This document shows, piece after piece, positions 52,322-61,730 of a stretch of DNA of 64,000 bases. The notes under the pieces are model-generated. The model saw only the letters and a list, made by a program, of their open reading frames with translations, ran no database searches and was not told the origin of the DNA. The number at the start of each line of letters is the position of its first letter. Position 1 is the first letter of the stretch. Location: the NCBI GenBank assembly GCA_023391695.1, contig JAEWAK010000027.1, forward strand, positions 248,001 to 312,000. Direction: 5' to 3'. Origin of the DNA: Bacillota bacterium. GTDB taxonomy: Bacteria; Bacillota; Clostridia; Lachnospirales; Lachnospiraceae. The translations under genes were made by a program, and so were the position numbers.

Positions 52322-53101
52322 CTATATCTTTTTATAGAAGAAAGACTTATAAGTAGTAAACTGCAGATTCTGAGGCTGGATGATTTGTTCCGTACTGCCT
52401 ACGAATAATATTGCATCTTTTTTTAAAGATGAATTAAACTTTTTGTATATTCCATCTTTAGCTTCTTCCGTAAAATAAATCAAAACATTTCTGCATATGA
52501 TCAAATCACATTGATTTGGATATGCTTCTTTTAATAAGTCATGCTGTTTAAATTCCACACACGCTTTCACATTGTCTAAAATCTGGTAGGTACTGTTATT
52601 GACTTCTCGAAAATATTTTGTTAAAAATTCCGGCGGAAGCCCTTTTAAACTTTTTATATTATAAAGTCCTAATCTTGCTTTTTCCAATACCTGTTTATCA
52701 ATATCCGTCGCAATAATTTTTATTCGTGTAAGCGGCACATACTTGGCTAAAAGCATAACCAGTGAATAAGGCTCGTCACCGGTAGAACATGCTGCACTCC
52801 ATATTTTTAAGTTATTGCCAAATCTACTGAACAAATATGGTATTACATCACTTTCCAACAGATTCCACTGTTCGGGATTACGATAAAATTCGGATACATT
52901 AATCGTCAGATAGTTGACAAACTCTTCAAACATAACCGGATTCTTCTTTATGGTATCCACATAAGTGTTATAAGAAGTTATTTTATGCTTTCCGATTAAT
53001 GCATCAATTCTTCGTTTCATTTGGCGCTCTTTATATGAATTCAAATCAATCTTGGTGATACTGTATATCCGTTCTTTAAATACCTCATAATTATCTGCCA
53101 A
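52322..53101 (-). CDS. cheR: CheR-type protein-glutamate O-methyltransferase
   Basis: 259 residues. The N-terminal helical CheR domain (FKERIYSITKIDLNSYKERQMKRRI) and the SAM domain (IWSAACSTGDEPYSLVMLL, RIKIIATDIDKQVLEKAR, CDLIICRNVLIYFTEEAK) are complete. It methylates glutamates of chemoreceptors. No other chemotaxis gene is nearby; it is 49 bases after the S1-domain gene and appears to be the last gene of that operon. Confidence 0.93.
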   Translation of the reverse strand: MADNYEVFKERIYSITKIDLNSYKERQMKRRIDALIGKHKITSYNTYVDTIKKNPVMFEEFVNYLTINVSEFYRNPEQWNLLESDVIPYLFSRFGNNLKIWSAACSTGDEPYSLVMLLAKYVPLTRIKIIATDIDKQVLEKARLGLYNIKSLKGLPPEFLTKYFREVNNSTYQILDNVKACVEFKQHDLLKEAYPNQCDLIICRNVLIYFTEEAKDGIYKKFNSSLKKDAILFVGSTEQIIQPQNLQFTTYKSFFYKKI

Positions 53102-53150
53102 ATAGAAAAACTCCTTTTTCTTCAGTAATCAGTATATTTATCGATTGTCC

Positions 53151-54281
53151 TTATTCCTCTGCAGTGGTTTCGTCCGGTTCTGCTGCTTCTGCCGGTGCGG
53201 CTGCTTCCTTCGTTTCCGGAGTTTCTGCCACATCTTCCATCGCTTTTACACTTAAGCTGATTTTCTTTTCGTCATGGTTAAAATCTACTACCTTAGCCGT
53301 AACTTCCTGACTAACCTTAAGTACGTCGGATGGTTTCTCCACATGTTCTTTGGAAATCTGGGATACATGCAATAAGGCATCAACGCCTGGTTCTAATTCG
53401 ATAAACGCACCAAAATCAGTCATACGGGCAACTCTGCCGGTAACGACATTCCCTACGGCATATTTTTCCGCTGCTTTAATCCATGGATTTTCATCTTCAA
53501 ATTTTAAACTGAGAGCAATTTTTTCACCGGAAATGTCTTTAATAAGGACTTTTACCGTATCCCCTACCTTAAATACTTTTTTCGGATTCTCTACCCTGCC
53601 CCAGGACATTTCGGAGATATGAAGAAGTCCGTCAGCACCGCCAAGATCGATGAAAGCACCGAAATCGGTTACATTCTTGACAACGCCTTCCACGGTCATT
53701 CCTGCACTGATCCTCTCAAATAATTCTTTCTGCATTGCCTGTTTTTTCGCAACGATCAGCTGCTTACGGTCACCGATGATCCGTCTTTTTTTCGGGTTGA
53801 ATTCAGAGATTACAAATTCTATTTCCTGTCCGGCATATTTTGCAAGATTCTTCTCGTATCCGTCGGAAACCAAGCTGGCAGGTATAAAAACCCGTGTTTC
53901 ATCAATAATAACACTTAAACCGCCTTCCAATACGGTAGCTACTTTTGCTTTTAATACTTCTTTATTATTAAAAGCTTCTTCCAATCTTTTGCTTCCTTTT
54001 TCGGCAGCCAGTCTCTTATAAGTTAAGAGAACTTGTCCTTCGCCATCATTAACCTTTAATACTTTAGCCTGCATTACATCGCCTTCTTTAACGAGTGTAG
54101 TTAAATCAGTATTTGGTGTATTGGTATATTCACTTCTAGTAATGATACCGTCCGCTTTGTAGCCTATATTTAATACGATTTCGTCTTCTTTTACACGTAT
54201 TACAGTGCCCTCTACTACCTCTCCGTTTTGTATTGTTTTTAATGATTCCTCCAATAATTGTTCAAAACTCATTTCTGACAT
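53151..54281 (-). CDS. rpsA: S1-domain RNA-binding protein (ribosomal protein S1 type)
   Basis: 376 residues with four S1 domains beginning near residues 18, 100, 190 and 275: GEVVEGTVIRVKEDEIVLNIGYKADG, a diverged second repeat, GMTVEGVVKNVTDFGAFIDLGGADGLLHISEMSW and GNVVTGRVARMTDFGAFIELEPGVDALLHVSQIS. The tail is acidic and Ala/Glu-rich. In many clostridia this protein is fused to or follows IspH; here its start lies 13 bases inside the ispH 3' end, so the two are coupled. It probably helps ribosomes bind mRNA. Confidence 0.9.
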   Translation of the reverse strand: MSEMSFEQLLEESLKTIQNGEVVEGTVIRVKEDEIVLNIGYKADGIITRSEYTNTPNTDLTTLVKEGDVMQAKVLKVNDGEGQVLLTYKRLAAEKGSKRLEEAFNNKEVLKAKVATVLEGGLSVIIDETRVFIPASLVSDGYEKNLAKYAGQEIEFVISEFNPKKRRIIGDRKQLIVAKKQAMQKELFERISAGMTVEGVVKNVTDFGAFIDLGGADGLLHISEMSWGRVENPKKVFKVGDTVKVLIKDISGEKIALSLKFEDENPWIKAAEKYAVGNVVTGRVARMTDFGAFIELEPGVDALLHVSQISKEHVEKPSDVLKVSQEVTAKVVDFNHDEKKISLSVKAMEDVAETPETKEAAAPAEAAEPDETTAEE

Positions 54282-55111
54282 GCGGTATGAACCTCCTTGA
54301 TAATATTGTTTGGGGTGGATGCCCCTGCTGTAATACCTACGCTACGAAAAGATTTGAGTTCCTCCAAATCCAGGTCTCTAAGTGTCTGTATATAGTAAGT
54401 ATTTTCACATTCTAATTTAGATATTTCGTATAGCTTCCTGGTATTCGAACTATGCAAACCGCCGATAATAATCATAGCGTCAGAATCCTTAGCAAGCTGC
54501 CTTGCTTCCGTTTGACGCTCTTCGGTAGCATTACATATCGTATTTAAAACAATTATATCATAACCCTTTTTTGATATAATTTCAACTAAATCTTGAAATT
54601 TCTTGTAATTAAATGTCGTTTGAGATATAATACATATCTTTTGTTCAACAGATAAATTCAAGTTTTCAGCCTGATCGGTGTTTTCAATTATTGTATAATT
54701 ATTCATACACCAACCTTTTATTCCTTCCACTTCAGGATGTTTGTCATTGCCGATTATGATGATGTGACGCCCCGATTCGCTTTGTTCCTTTACTATCTTG
54801 TGGATTTTAATAACAAAAGGACAGGTGGCGTCAACTATTTTTAATCCCTGTGCTTCAATGATATCATAGACTTCCTTAGATACTCCATGAGAACGTATAA
54901 TTATTGTACCCTCTGTAATGGCTTTTAATTCTTCCATTGTATGAATCAGGCCAACACCTTTCGCAGATAAATCCGCGACTACTTCCTCATTATGGATAAT
55001 GGGTCCGTAGGTATAAACTTTGGAACCTTTTTTTATTTCTTCATAAACCATGTCCACGGCACGTTTTACACCAAAACAAAAACCGGCTGTCTTAGCAAGT
55101 ACTGTATTCAT
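54269..55111 (-). CDS. ispH: 4-hydroxy-3-methylbut-2-enyl diphosphate reductase
   Basis: 280 residues. Cysteines binding the 4Fe-4S cluster lie in AKTAGFCFGVKRAVDM, VDATCPFVIKIHKIV and LNTICNATEERQ; YGPIIHNEEVVADL and IIRSHGVSKEVYD carry substrate histidines; GITAGASTPNNIIKEV ends the protein. It is the last step of the MEP isoprenoid pathway, making IPP and DMAPP. Overlaps cmk by 4 bases and the S1 gene by 13. Confidence 0.96.
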   Translation of the reverse strand: MNTVLAKTAGFCFGVKRAVDMVYEEIKKGSKVYTYGPIIHNEEVVADLSAKGVGLIHTMEELKAITEGTIIIRSHGVSKEVYDIIEAQGLKIVDATCPFVIKIHKIVKEQSESGRHIIIIGNDKHPEVEGIKGWCMNNYTIIENTDQAENLNLSVEQKICIISQTTFNYKKFQDLVEIISKKGYDIIVLNTICNATEERQTEARQLAKDSDAMIIIGGLHSSNTRKLYEISKLECENTYYIQTLRDLDLEELKSFRSVGITAGASTPNNIIKEVHTACQK

Positions 55112-55791
55112 AATATATCTCCACCGCTTTTTTCTTTGAATAATAAAATGATTTTATCAATTACTTCTTCTATTGTCAAATCGGAAGAATCAACAAGCAC
55201 AGCGTCTTCTGCTTTTCTCAGGGGCGAAATCTCACGGTTCATATCCTGATGGTCACGTTTTTTAATGTCTTCTTCAATTTCCCTCACATCGCAGGGGATA
55301 CCTTTATCATTTAGTTCCTTCCACCGCCTCACGGCCCTTTCCTGTGTACTTGCGGTAAGATAGACTTTCAGATCGGCACCGGGCAGTACTACGGTTCCGA
55401 TATCCCTTCCATCCATGACTACATTGGCAGAAGCAGCGAGATTTTTCTGCAATTCCACCATTTTGATACGTACGGTATTATATTTTGCAACCGCGGATGC
55501 CGCATTGCCTGTCTCTTCGGTCCGGATCAGACCGGTAACATTTTCGCCGTTTAAAATTACCTGCTGTTCACCATCTATGTATTCTATTGTTATATCAACC
55601 AGACCACAGGCCTTTGAAACCGCTGCCTCATCCCTGGTAGGGATACCATGTTTTAACATATATAATGCCATGGCACGGTACATTGCCCCGGTATCTACAT
55701 AAATGTATTCTAATTTTTCAGCAATACTTTTTGCTATCGTACTTTTACCGGCACCGGCCGGTCCGTCAATAGCAATATTGTAATTATTCAT
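55108..55791 (-). CDS. cmk: Cytidylate kinase
   Basis: 227 residues. P-loop IAIDGPAGAGKSTIAKSIAEKL, VDTGAMYRAMALYMLKHG, VVMDGRDIGTVVLPGADLKVYL and RDHQDMNREISPLRKAEDAV. It phosphorylates CMP and dCMP. First gene of cmk-ispH-S1-cheR. Its ribosome binding site is weak (GGG), and a conserved structured leader ends 13 bases before the ATG. Confidence 0.96.
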   Translation of the reverse strand: MNNYNIAIDGPAGAGKSTIAKSIAEKLEYIYVDTGAMYRAMALYMLKHGIPTRDEAAVSKACGLVDITIEYIDGEQQVILNGENVTGLIRTEETGNAASAVAKYNTVRIKMVELQKNLAASANVVMDGRDIGTVVLPGADLKVYLTASTQERAVRRWKELNDKGIPCDVREIEEDIKKRDHQDMNREISPLRKAEDAVLVDSSDLTIEEVIDKIILLFKEKSGGDIL

Positions 55792-55804
55792 TATTATACC
55801 CGTT

Positions 55805-55919
55805 GCATATCATGGGCTGGCCCACGATACTGCCACAACATAAAAATGCGAAACTAGTTTCGCAGGTTGAAAGAATCTATTTGTGGCATCCTTTCTCTGA
55901 TTACATTTTCTTTCAACCT
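55805..55919 (-). promoter_or_regulatory. Structured 5' leader element, copy A (before cmk)
   Basis: On the minus strand the element runs from GGTTGAAAGAAAAT to GATATGC. P1 pairs GGTTGAAAGAAAAT with ATTCTTTCAACC; P2 pairs TGCGAAA with TTTCGCA; a pseudoknot pairs GCCACAA inside the P1 loop with TTGTGGC; P3 pairs ATCGTGGG with CCCATGAT. Copy B before rimO keeps all four with compensatory changes and lies the same distance from its start codon. A regulatory RNA is likely; I do not recognise the family. Confidence 0.72.
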
Positions 55920-56063
55920 TGAAATGGGCACCCTCTGAGCTCATTTCGAGTTTCTTCTTAAAGTGAATTATGTTTTATAGTTCACTTTTTGTGAAGACAC
56001 TTTTTTCTTCACACTTCCCATCATGATGCCGTTTAAGCGGCATCTCAAATAATGTTTAATCTT
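55920..56063 (-). other. Row of hairpins upstream of the cmk leader element
   Basis: On the minus strand GATGCCGCTTAAACGGCATC, GTGAAG-CTTCAC, AAAGTGAA-TTCACTTT and GAAACTCGAAATGAGC follow one another. They may be the terminator of the flavoprotein gene ending at 56064 and upstream parts of the cmk leader. Nothing comparable in sequence occurs before rimO. Confidence 0.5.
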
Positions 56064-57308
56064 TTACACGGCATTGCCTGCGGAATAAGCCGTTGACCAG
56101 GCAATCTGCAGATTAAAGCCTCCGGTTAAAGCATCCACATCCAGTACTTCCCCGGCAAAATAAACTCTGGGGATTAATTTGGATTCCATTGTGGAGGGAT
56201 TTATTTCCTTAACCTGCACTCCGCCTTTTGTTATAACCGCTTCGTTATAATCCCTTAAGCGGGAAATACGGAACTTGAACCCTTTTAACAAATCAACCAG
56301 ACGGCTTCTTTCTTCTTTCGTAATTAAATTAACTTTCTTTTCAGGGTCAATGTTACTTAATTCTATTATAACTTGAATTAGCTTACGTGGCAATAGTTGA
56401 TCCAACGCATTCTTATATTGTTTATTGCTAAATTCATCAAAATCCCTTAAAATTCTGGCGTCCAGCTGCTCCTTAGACAGGGCCGGCTTTAAATCAATGT
56501 TAAGGAGTAAGTCCTTATTCTCCATATAGGGTATACAGTAACTGCTGGCACTTAATATAACCGGGCCGCTTACGCCAAAATGGGTAAAAAGCAGTTCCCC
56601 GAAGTCGGAATATATTTCTTTGTTCCGGGATGTGATCCTGATATGGATGTTTTTAAGGGCTAATCCCTGAAGTTCTTTTACCGTCTCAAGTTCCTCAACA
56701 TTCATAGGTACCAGGGACGGATACAGCTTCGTCACGGTATGTCCCATGCTTTTGGCAAACCGGTACCCGTCACCGGTAGATCCGGTGGCCGGATAGGATA
56801 ATCCTCCGGTTGCAATGATTATTTTGTCACCGGGTATCATTTCAGGGCAATCTTTAAGTTTCGCACCGTAAAAACAATTATCCTTCAACAGTATTTCAGT
56901 AACTTCACTGTTATACCTTATATCCACTTCCCGATGTCTTAATTCCTTTAGGAGAACGGCCAGGACATCCGAGGATTTATCCGATTCCGGGAACACACGG
57001 TTACCACGCTCTATTTTTGTCTTTAAGCCTATTTCTTCAAAGAACTGTATCAGGTCAAAATTGCTATAGGAATAAAACGGACCATACATGAACTTAGGGT
57101 TCGTAACCACATTCCGGAACAGCTCATCCATATCACAGGCATTGGTCAGGTTGCATCTTCCCTTGCCGGTTATATATAATTTTTTCCCCAGTTTTTCATT
57201 TTTTTCAAGTAATATAACCTGATTCCCGTTTCTGGCCGCAAATATAGCAGCTAACATTCCCGCCGCACCGCCGCCGACAACAATGATCCGTGGTTTATTC
57301 TGTTTCAT
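56064..57308 (-). CDS. HI0933/YhiN-family flavoprotein (aminoacetone oxidase-like)
   Basis: 414 residues. N-terminal FAD motif RIIVVGGGAAGMLAAIFAARNG, then KKLYITGKGRCNLTN, IIATGGLSYPATGSTGDGY, and the C-terminal VYFAGEVLDVDALTGGFNLQIAWSTAYSAG, all family hallmarks. Members are NAD(P)/FAD-dependent and cytosolic; the reaction is mostly unknown. GGAGGTGAT precedes the start. The GerMN lipoprotein gene is about 210 bases upstream. Confidence 0.9.
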   Translation of the reverse strand: MKQNKPRIIVVGGGAAGMLAAIFAARNGNQVILLEKNEKLGKKLYITGKGRCNLTNACDMDELFRNVVTNPKFMYGPFYSYSNFDLIQFFEEIGLKTKIERGNRVFPESDKSSDVLAVLLKELRHREVDIRYNSEVTEILLKDNCFYGAKLKDCPEMIPGDKIIIATGGLSYPATGSTGDGYRFAKSMGHTVTKLYPSLVPMNVEELETVKELQGLALKNIHIRITSRNKEIYSDFGELLFTHFGVSGPVILSASSYCIPYMENKDLLLNIDLKPALSKEQLDARILRDFDEFSNKQYKNALDQLLPRKLIQVIIELSNIDPEKKVNLITKEERSRLVDLLKGFKFRISRLRDYNEAVITKGGVQVKEINPSTMESKLIPRVYFAGEVLDVDALTGGFNLQIAWSTAYSAGNAV

Positions 57309-57517
57309 AACATCACCTCCCGGTGTTAGATTATACGGCTAAATTTATATAAGGAAAGAATTCCAACTCTTTTTTTGTCAAGAATCGGAATTCTTCCGTT
57401 ATTCTTTAATGAAAGATACGTTTTGTGTAATGATTCAGTGCACCCAGTCACCCTTTTGTATTGTCACTCATGTATCAGGTATAGGATATGCCGCCCGAAA
57501 AAAAATATGATACGTTT

Positions 57518-58162
57518 TTATTTTGTTTTACTGTTGTCTAAATATACCTCATCCAGCCCAAAGGAAAAATTCCCGGACGAATAGGCTTTGCCTTCCACCC
57601 TGAAAATAACCTTAGGAGACTCCTCCAGGTTATCGACCAAACTCTGTGCTATGGCATCCAATATGGTTTTCTCCAGACTGCTTCCCACATTCGTCAAAGG
57701 CGGCTGGTCTGCTTTAAAACTTACAATAACCGTATCTTTCTCCGCCGTAACCTCATCAATGCCTACCGTAATAAGCCGGTCTGCCAATGAATCCGTGACC
57801 TGGTCGACAATCAGCTCCGGAGTAATTTCACTGTCCTGGGGAATTAAAGCAACAACAGATTCAACCCCCTGAGTGGCTTCGTTGACGGTATAGATGAATA
57901 TTTCCTTGGTCGCTGCAGGTTCTACGATATCCGGTTCCGCAGACTCCGAAGTATTTTTATCCTGTGTTGTGGCCGGTTCCTTATCGTCCACACCGTTCAG
58001 GGTGTTGTTTTCTGAGGAAGTTAATTCCTCCGTAGTCTGATTACCATTAATAGTTGTATTATCTAAAATTTGCTTGCCTGATTTTACACTACAGCCATTT
58101 GCTGCCAACAGCAGTGAAAAAGTTGTAACAAAACAAATCCGCTTCCAATTTTTATTATTCAT
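57518..58162 (-). CDS. GerMN-domain lipoprotein
   Basis: 214 residues. A lipoprotein signal peptide (VTTFSLLLAANGC, cysteine near residue 24) is followed by a low-complexity Thr/Glu/Asn linker to about 85 and one GerMN domain: KEIFIYTVNEATQGVESVVALIP, TVIVSFKADQPPLTNVGSSLEKTILDAIAQSLVDNL, VIFRVEGKA. The domain occurs in spore-germination and sporulation proteins (GerM) and LpqB. AGGAGTG sets the ATG at 58162. It hints at a spore former but is not proof. Confidence 0.85.
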   Translation of the reverse strand: MNNKNWKRICFVTTFSLLLAANGCSVKSGKQILDNTTINGNQTTEELTSSENNTLNGVDDKEPATTQDKNTSESAEPDIVEPAATKEIFIYTVNEATQGVESVVALIPQDSEITPELIVDQVTDSLADRLITVGIDEVTAEKDTVIVSFKADQPPLTNVGSSLEKTILDAIAQSLVDNLEESPKVIFRVEGKAYSSGNFSFGLDEVYLDNSKTK

Positions 58163-58404
58163 AATAATCACTCCTAACTTAAATGCCGTTACATTAGCTT
58201 TCTGTAAATGTCTATGTTAATAATTATGCATAACGTATATACTGGTCCATAAAATAATAATAAGCTGTAACTATGTCATTTTTATGTTAAAACATGGGTA
58301 ATTTCAAGGCTTGTTATTATATTTACATTAGGGCCGGAAAAAAGCTTGCGGCATAGTAAATAGTCGTGGTTAATTTATGAATAGTCAAAATAAGTGGCAG
58401 GTCA

Positions 58405-59688
58405 TTAATTTCCATACTCTTCTATTATTGCGTTTCTTAAAAGGTCCAAGGCATAAATTACGGTGTAATCCCTTATTTTCCCGCGGCTGCCTTTTAATTT
58501 ATATTCCTTAATGCGCAGTCTTCCATTTAAGGTACAGGAAATATATACAAGTCCTACTGGTTTTTCTTCAGTTCCGCCATCCGGCCCTGCAATTCCGGTT
58601 ACGGCAAGGGAAGCATTGCTTCCGGAAGCTTTGGCAGCCCCAAATGCCATTTCCGATGCGGTTTCCCTGCTGACGGCACCGTATTCCCTTAAAGTATCTT
58701 CACTTACATTTAAGTACTTCTGTTTCGCTTCGTTGGAGTAAGTAATAAAACCTTCTCCCAGAACAGCGGAAGCCCCGGGTACATTTACGATTCTGCCGGC
58801 AATCAGCCCTCCCGTACAGGATTCTGCCGTGGTAAGCATAATATGGTGTTTTGCCAGTAAGGCTACTACTACATCTTCCAGGTTTTCTTTTTCATTGGTA
58901 GTATAAATCGTAGTGGAAAACCGCTTTTTTAATTCATCCACCAGGGGTTTAACAAGGATTTTTCCTTCATCCGTACTGCCCGCAGCAGCAGTTACTCTAA
59001 AATGTACTTCCCCGTTCTTTGCATAGGTGGCAATGGTCGGGTTTGTCTGCCCTTCAATCAGGTCCTGTACCATGGTTTCCGCCTTGCTCTCGCCAATGCC
59101 GCATACCTTTACCATTTCAGAGTAAAAGATGCCCGGCTGTAACCGGTTCAGGAAAGGCGCTATCTCACTTTCAAACATAGGGATCAGTTCACCCGGCGGT
59201 CCCGGCAGCAGGATAACAGTTTTATTAACATAGGGGGACAGTTCCGATGCCGTATCGTTCCCCGTATTTACGATCAATCCGGGAGCCGTTCCGTTGTAAT
59301 TATCAACTGCAACGGAACCTTCCATTATTAATGCCTGTTTCCAGTTATTTTCGGTAACGTCCTGCAAATTCCTTCCCTTAAAATAGCCCATGATTTTTTC
59401 CCGGGTATGCTGGTCCTCAATCAGGTTCTTTCCCAGTACTTTGGCAGTTACCTCTTTGGTTAAGTCATCCTGGGTCGGCCCAAGGCCTCCGGTTAAGATA
59501 ACTACGTCGGAACGGGATAACGCCAGTTTAAGGGTCTGGGTCAATCTTTCTTCATTATCTCCGACCGATACCTGATAATAATTGAATATACCAAGTTCCG
59601 CACACTTTACGGCCAGATAATTTGCATTGGTGTTTACAATATTGCCAAGTAATATTTCCGTACCAACGCTGATAATTTCCGCTATCAT
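58405..59688 (-). CDS. cinA: CinA-family protein (nicotinamide-nucleotide amidase / molybdopterin-like domain)
   Basis: 427 residues. The N-terminal MoCF-like domain starts MIAEIISVGTEILLGNIVNTN with LTGGLGPTQDDLTKE and LLPGPPGELIPMF; the C-terminal CinA amidase domain has TTAESCTGGLIAGRIVNVPGAS and AVTGIAGPDGGTEEKPVGLVY. It recycles NMN or acts on ADP-ribose and is often induced with competence. GGGAG precedes the ATG at 59688 inside a GCGC hairpin leader; the open frame extends 28 codons upstream through that hairpin. Confidence 0.94.
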   Translation of the reverse strand: MIAEIISVGTEILLGNIVNTNANYLAVKCAELGIFNYYQVSVGDNEERLTQTLKLALSRSDVVILTGGLGPTQDDLTKEVTAKVLGKNLIEDQHTREKIMGYFKGRNLQDVTENNWKQALIMEGSVAVDNYNGTAPGLIVNTGNDTASELSPYVNKTVILLPGPPGELIPMFESEIAPFLNRLQPGIFYSEMVKVCGIGESKAETMVQDLIEGQTNPTIATYAKNGEVHFRVTAAAGSTDEGKILVKPLVDELKKRFSTTIYTTNEKENLEDVVVALLAKHHIMLTTAESCTGGLIAGRIVNVPGASAVLGEGFITYSNEAKQKYLNVSEDTLREYGAVSRETASEMAFGAAKASGSNASLAVTGIAGPDGGTEEKPVGLVYISCTLNGRLRIKEYKLKGSRGKIRDYTVIYALDLLRNAIIEEYGN

Positions 59689-59772
59689 ATCAAACTCCCA
59701 TCTGTGCGCTCTGGCGCACATACAAATCAGGATGTTGAAAAAATGCTTTTGTTTTTTCAACTTATGCCTCAC

Positions 59773-60315
59773 TTATTTGTTGTTTTCGGATAACACCTTT
59801 CTGTTTTTATATAAATAATCAATCAGGGATGCTATAGTTAAGATCAGTGACAGATAGATAAATACCTGTTCCAGAAAATTAAAAACCGGATGATCCAAAT
59901 TCAGAATCAGTAAAATGGACATTACCATCTGGGCCGATGTTTTAAATTTGGCTATATAACTGGCTGCTATCACCACTCCATTATCGGATGCAACCAGCCG
60001 GAAACCGCTGATTATGAATTCCCTTGAGATAATGACAATAATAATCCAGGCAGGAACCAGTTTTAATTCCACAAAACAGATTAAAGCCGCCGAAACTAAG
60101 AGTTTATCCGCCAGGGGATCCATAAATTTGCCGAAATTGGTGATTAAATGGTACTTTCTTGCCAGATGTCCGTCCAGGGCATCCGTAAGACAGGCAATAA
60201 TAAAAACAACCGCCGCAATATAATTGCCGTAAGGAATACCCGGCACTAAATAAATAACCAGGAATACAGGAATCATGAATACTCTTGCAATTGTTATTTT
60301 ATTTGGTAAATTCAT
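59773..60315 (-). CDS. pgsA: CDP-diacylglycerol-glycerol-3-phosphate 3-phosphatidyltransferase
   Basis: 180 residues, about five membrane helices. The CDP-alcohol transferase motif D-G-x2-A-R-x8-G-x3-D-x3-D is seen as DALDGHLARKYHLITNFGKFMDPLADK. It makes phosphatidylglycerol phosphate and releases CMP. AAAGGA sets the ATG at 60315. It lies 34 bases after rimO and 84 before cinA. Confidence 0.95.
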   Translation of the reverse strand: MNLPNKITIARVFMIPVFLVIYLVPGIPYGNYIAAVVFIIACLTDALDGHLARKYHLITNFGKFMDPLADKLLVSAALICFVELKLVPAWIIIVIISREFIISGFRLVASDNGVVIAASYIAKFKTSAQMVMSILLILNLDHPVFNFLEQVFIYLSLILTIASLIDYLYKNRKVLSENNK

Positions 60316-60349
60316 AAAACACATCCTTTCTCCCATTGGGATTTTAAAG

Positions 60350-61717
60350 TTAAATTAATTCACCGATTAAATCGTATTCTTTCGCATCGGTAACCAGTAC
60401 CTCCACAAATTCTCCGGACATCAATTCCCCCCTGGCCTGAACAAAGATATATCCGTCCACATTGGGAGCATCCATATAAGTCCTTCCGATATACACCTTG
60501 GCCGCCAGCCGGTCCTGGCTTGGTATGGCACCTTCCGCCATGGTATCCTCCGGTAATTTTCCTTCAATCATTACCCTTAGTTTTTCCCCTATTCTGGTCT
60601 TTGCTTGTTCGAAGGCTATATTCTGCTGTAATTCCATAATTTCTGCCTGCCTGCGCTTCTTAATGTGCTTACGGATCTGATTTTTCATTTTGGCTGCCGG
60701 GGTATCGTCTTCCCTGGAATAGGTAAATACACCAAGCCGGTCAAATTCCATTTCTTTTAAGAATTCTTTTAATTCTTCATGTTCTTCTTCGGTTTCTCCC
60801 GGGAAACCGGTAATCAGTGTGGTGCGAAGGGCAATATCCGGAATGTTGTCCCGGAGTTTCCTTATGATATGGATCAATTCCTCTTTATTGGTCTTTCTTC
60901 CCATTCTCCTCAATATAGGATCGCTGGCATGCTGTATCGGCATATCCAGGTATTTGCAGATTTTGTCTTCGGATTTGATGACTTCTATCAGTTCATCCGT
61001 TATTTCTTCCGGATAGGAATACAGAATACGAATCCACTCCAGGCCCTCTATTTTACATAATTCTTTCAATAATTTCGGCAGTGTTTTGTCACCGTAGATA
61101 TCCTTGCCGTACAGGGTTGTCTCCTGGGCAACCAGAATTAATTCTTTCACGCCTCCATTTACCAGGCTTTTCGCTTCCTCCATAAGATTTTCCATGGGTA
61201 CACTTCTATAATTTCCCCGGATCTTCGGTATGATACAGTAGGTGCAATATTTATCACAGCCCTCTGCTATTTTTAAATAGGAAAAATAACCTCCCGTTGT
61301 ATTAACCCTGGAGGACTTAACCGGCAAAATAGCTTCCGGCTCTTTGACGGATACGGTTCTCTTTCCTTTCAGCACGCCGTCAATTACTTTCACAATTTCG
61401 TCGTAGCTTGAGGTACCCAGTATGGCATCCACTTCGCTGATTTCTTTTTGTATGTCTTCCTTGTACCGCTGTCCCAGACAGCCGGTTACGATAAGACCTT
61501 TCAGTCTGCCGCTTTTTTTATATTCGGCCATTTCTAAAATGGTATTAATACTTTCTTCTTTGGCATCATTTATAAAACAACAGGTATTCACTACAATGAT
61601 ATCCGCTTCCCGCTCATCATCGGTTATCTGAAACCCCTTTTCCCGTATTAAACCTAACATAATTTCACTGTCCACTAAATTTTTGTCACAACCCAGTGAA
61701 ACAAATAATATATTCAT
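60350..61717 (-). CDS. rimO: Ribosomal protein S12 methylthiotransferase
   Basis: 455 residues. UPF0004 domain with LFVSLGCDKNLVDSEIMLG and VNTCCFINDAKEES, radical SAM motif EGCDKYCTYCIIPKIRGNYRS (CxxxCxxC complete), and a C-terminal TRAM domain. It methylthiolates D88 of S12 using two 4Fe-4S clusters. First gene of rimO-pgsA-cinA. Its ribosome binding site is weak (GGTG), and a structured leader matching the one before cmk ends 14 bases upstream. Confidence 0.96.
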   Translation of the reverse strand: MNILFVSLGCDKNLVDSEIMLGLIREKGFQITDDEREADIIVVNTCCFINDAKEESINTILEMAEYKKSGRLKGLIVTGCLGQRYKEDIQKEISEVDAILGTSSYDEIVKVIDGVLKGKRTVSVKEPEAILPVKSSRVNTTGGYFSYLKIAEGCDKYCTYCIIPKIRGNYRSVPMENLMEEAKSLVNGGVKELILVAQETTLYGKDIYGDKTLPKLLKELCKIEGLEWIRILYSYPEEITDELIEVIKSEDKICKYLDMPIQHASDPILRRMGRKTNKEELIHIIRKLRDNIPDIALRTTLITGFPGETEEEHEELKEFLKEMEFDRLGVFTYSREDDTPAAKMKNQIRKHIKKRRQAEIMELQQNIAFEQAKTRIGEKLRVMIEGKLPEDTMAEGAIPSQDRLAAKVYIGRTYMDAPNVDGYIFVQARGELMSGEFVEVLVTDAKEYDLIGELI

Positions 61718-61730
61718 CTTTTACACCAAT

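Noticed and set aside
59689..59772. Longer CinA start
   Set aside because: The added codons run through the GCGC hairpin and lack a ribosome binding site; the family begins at MIAEIISVGTEIL.
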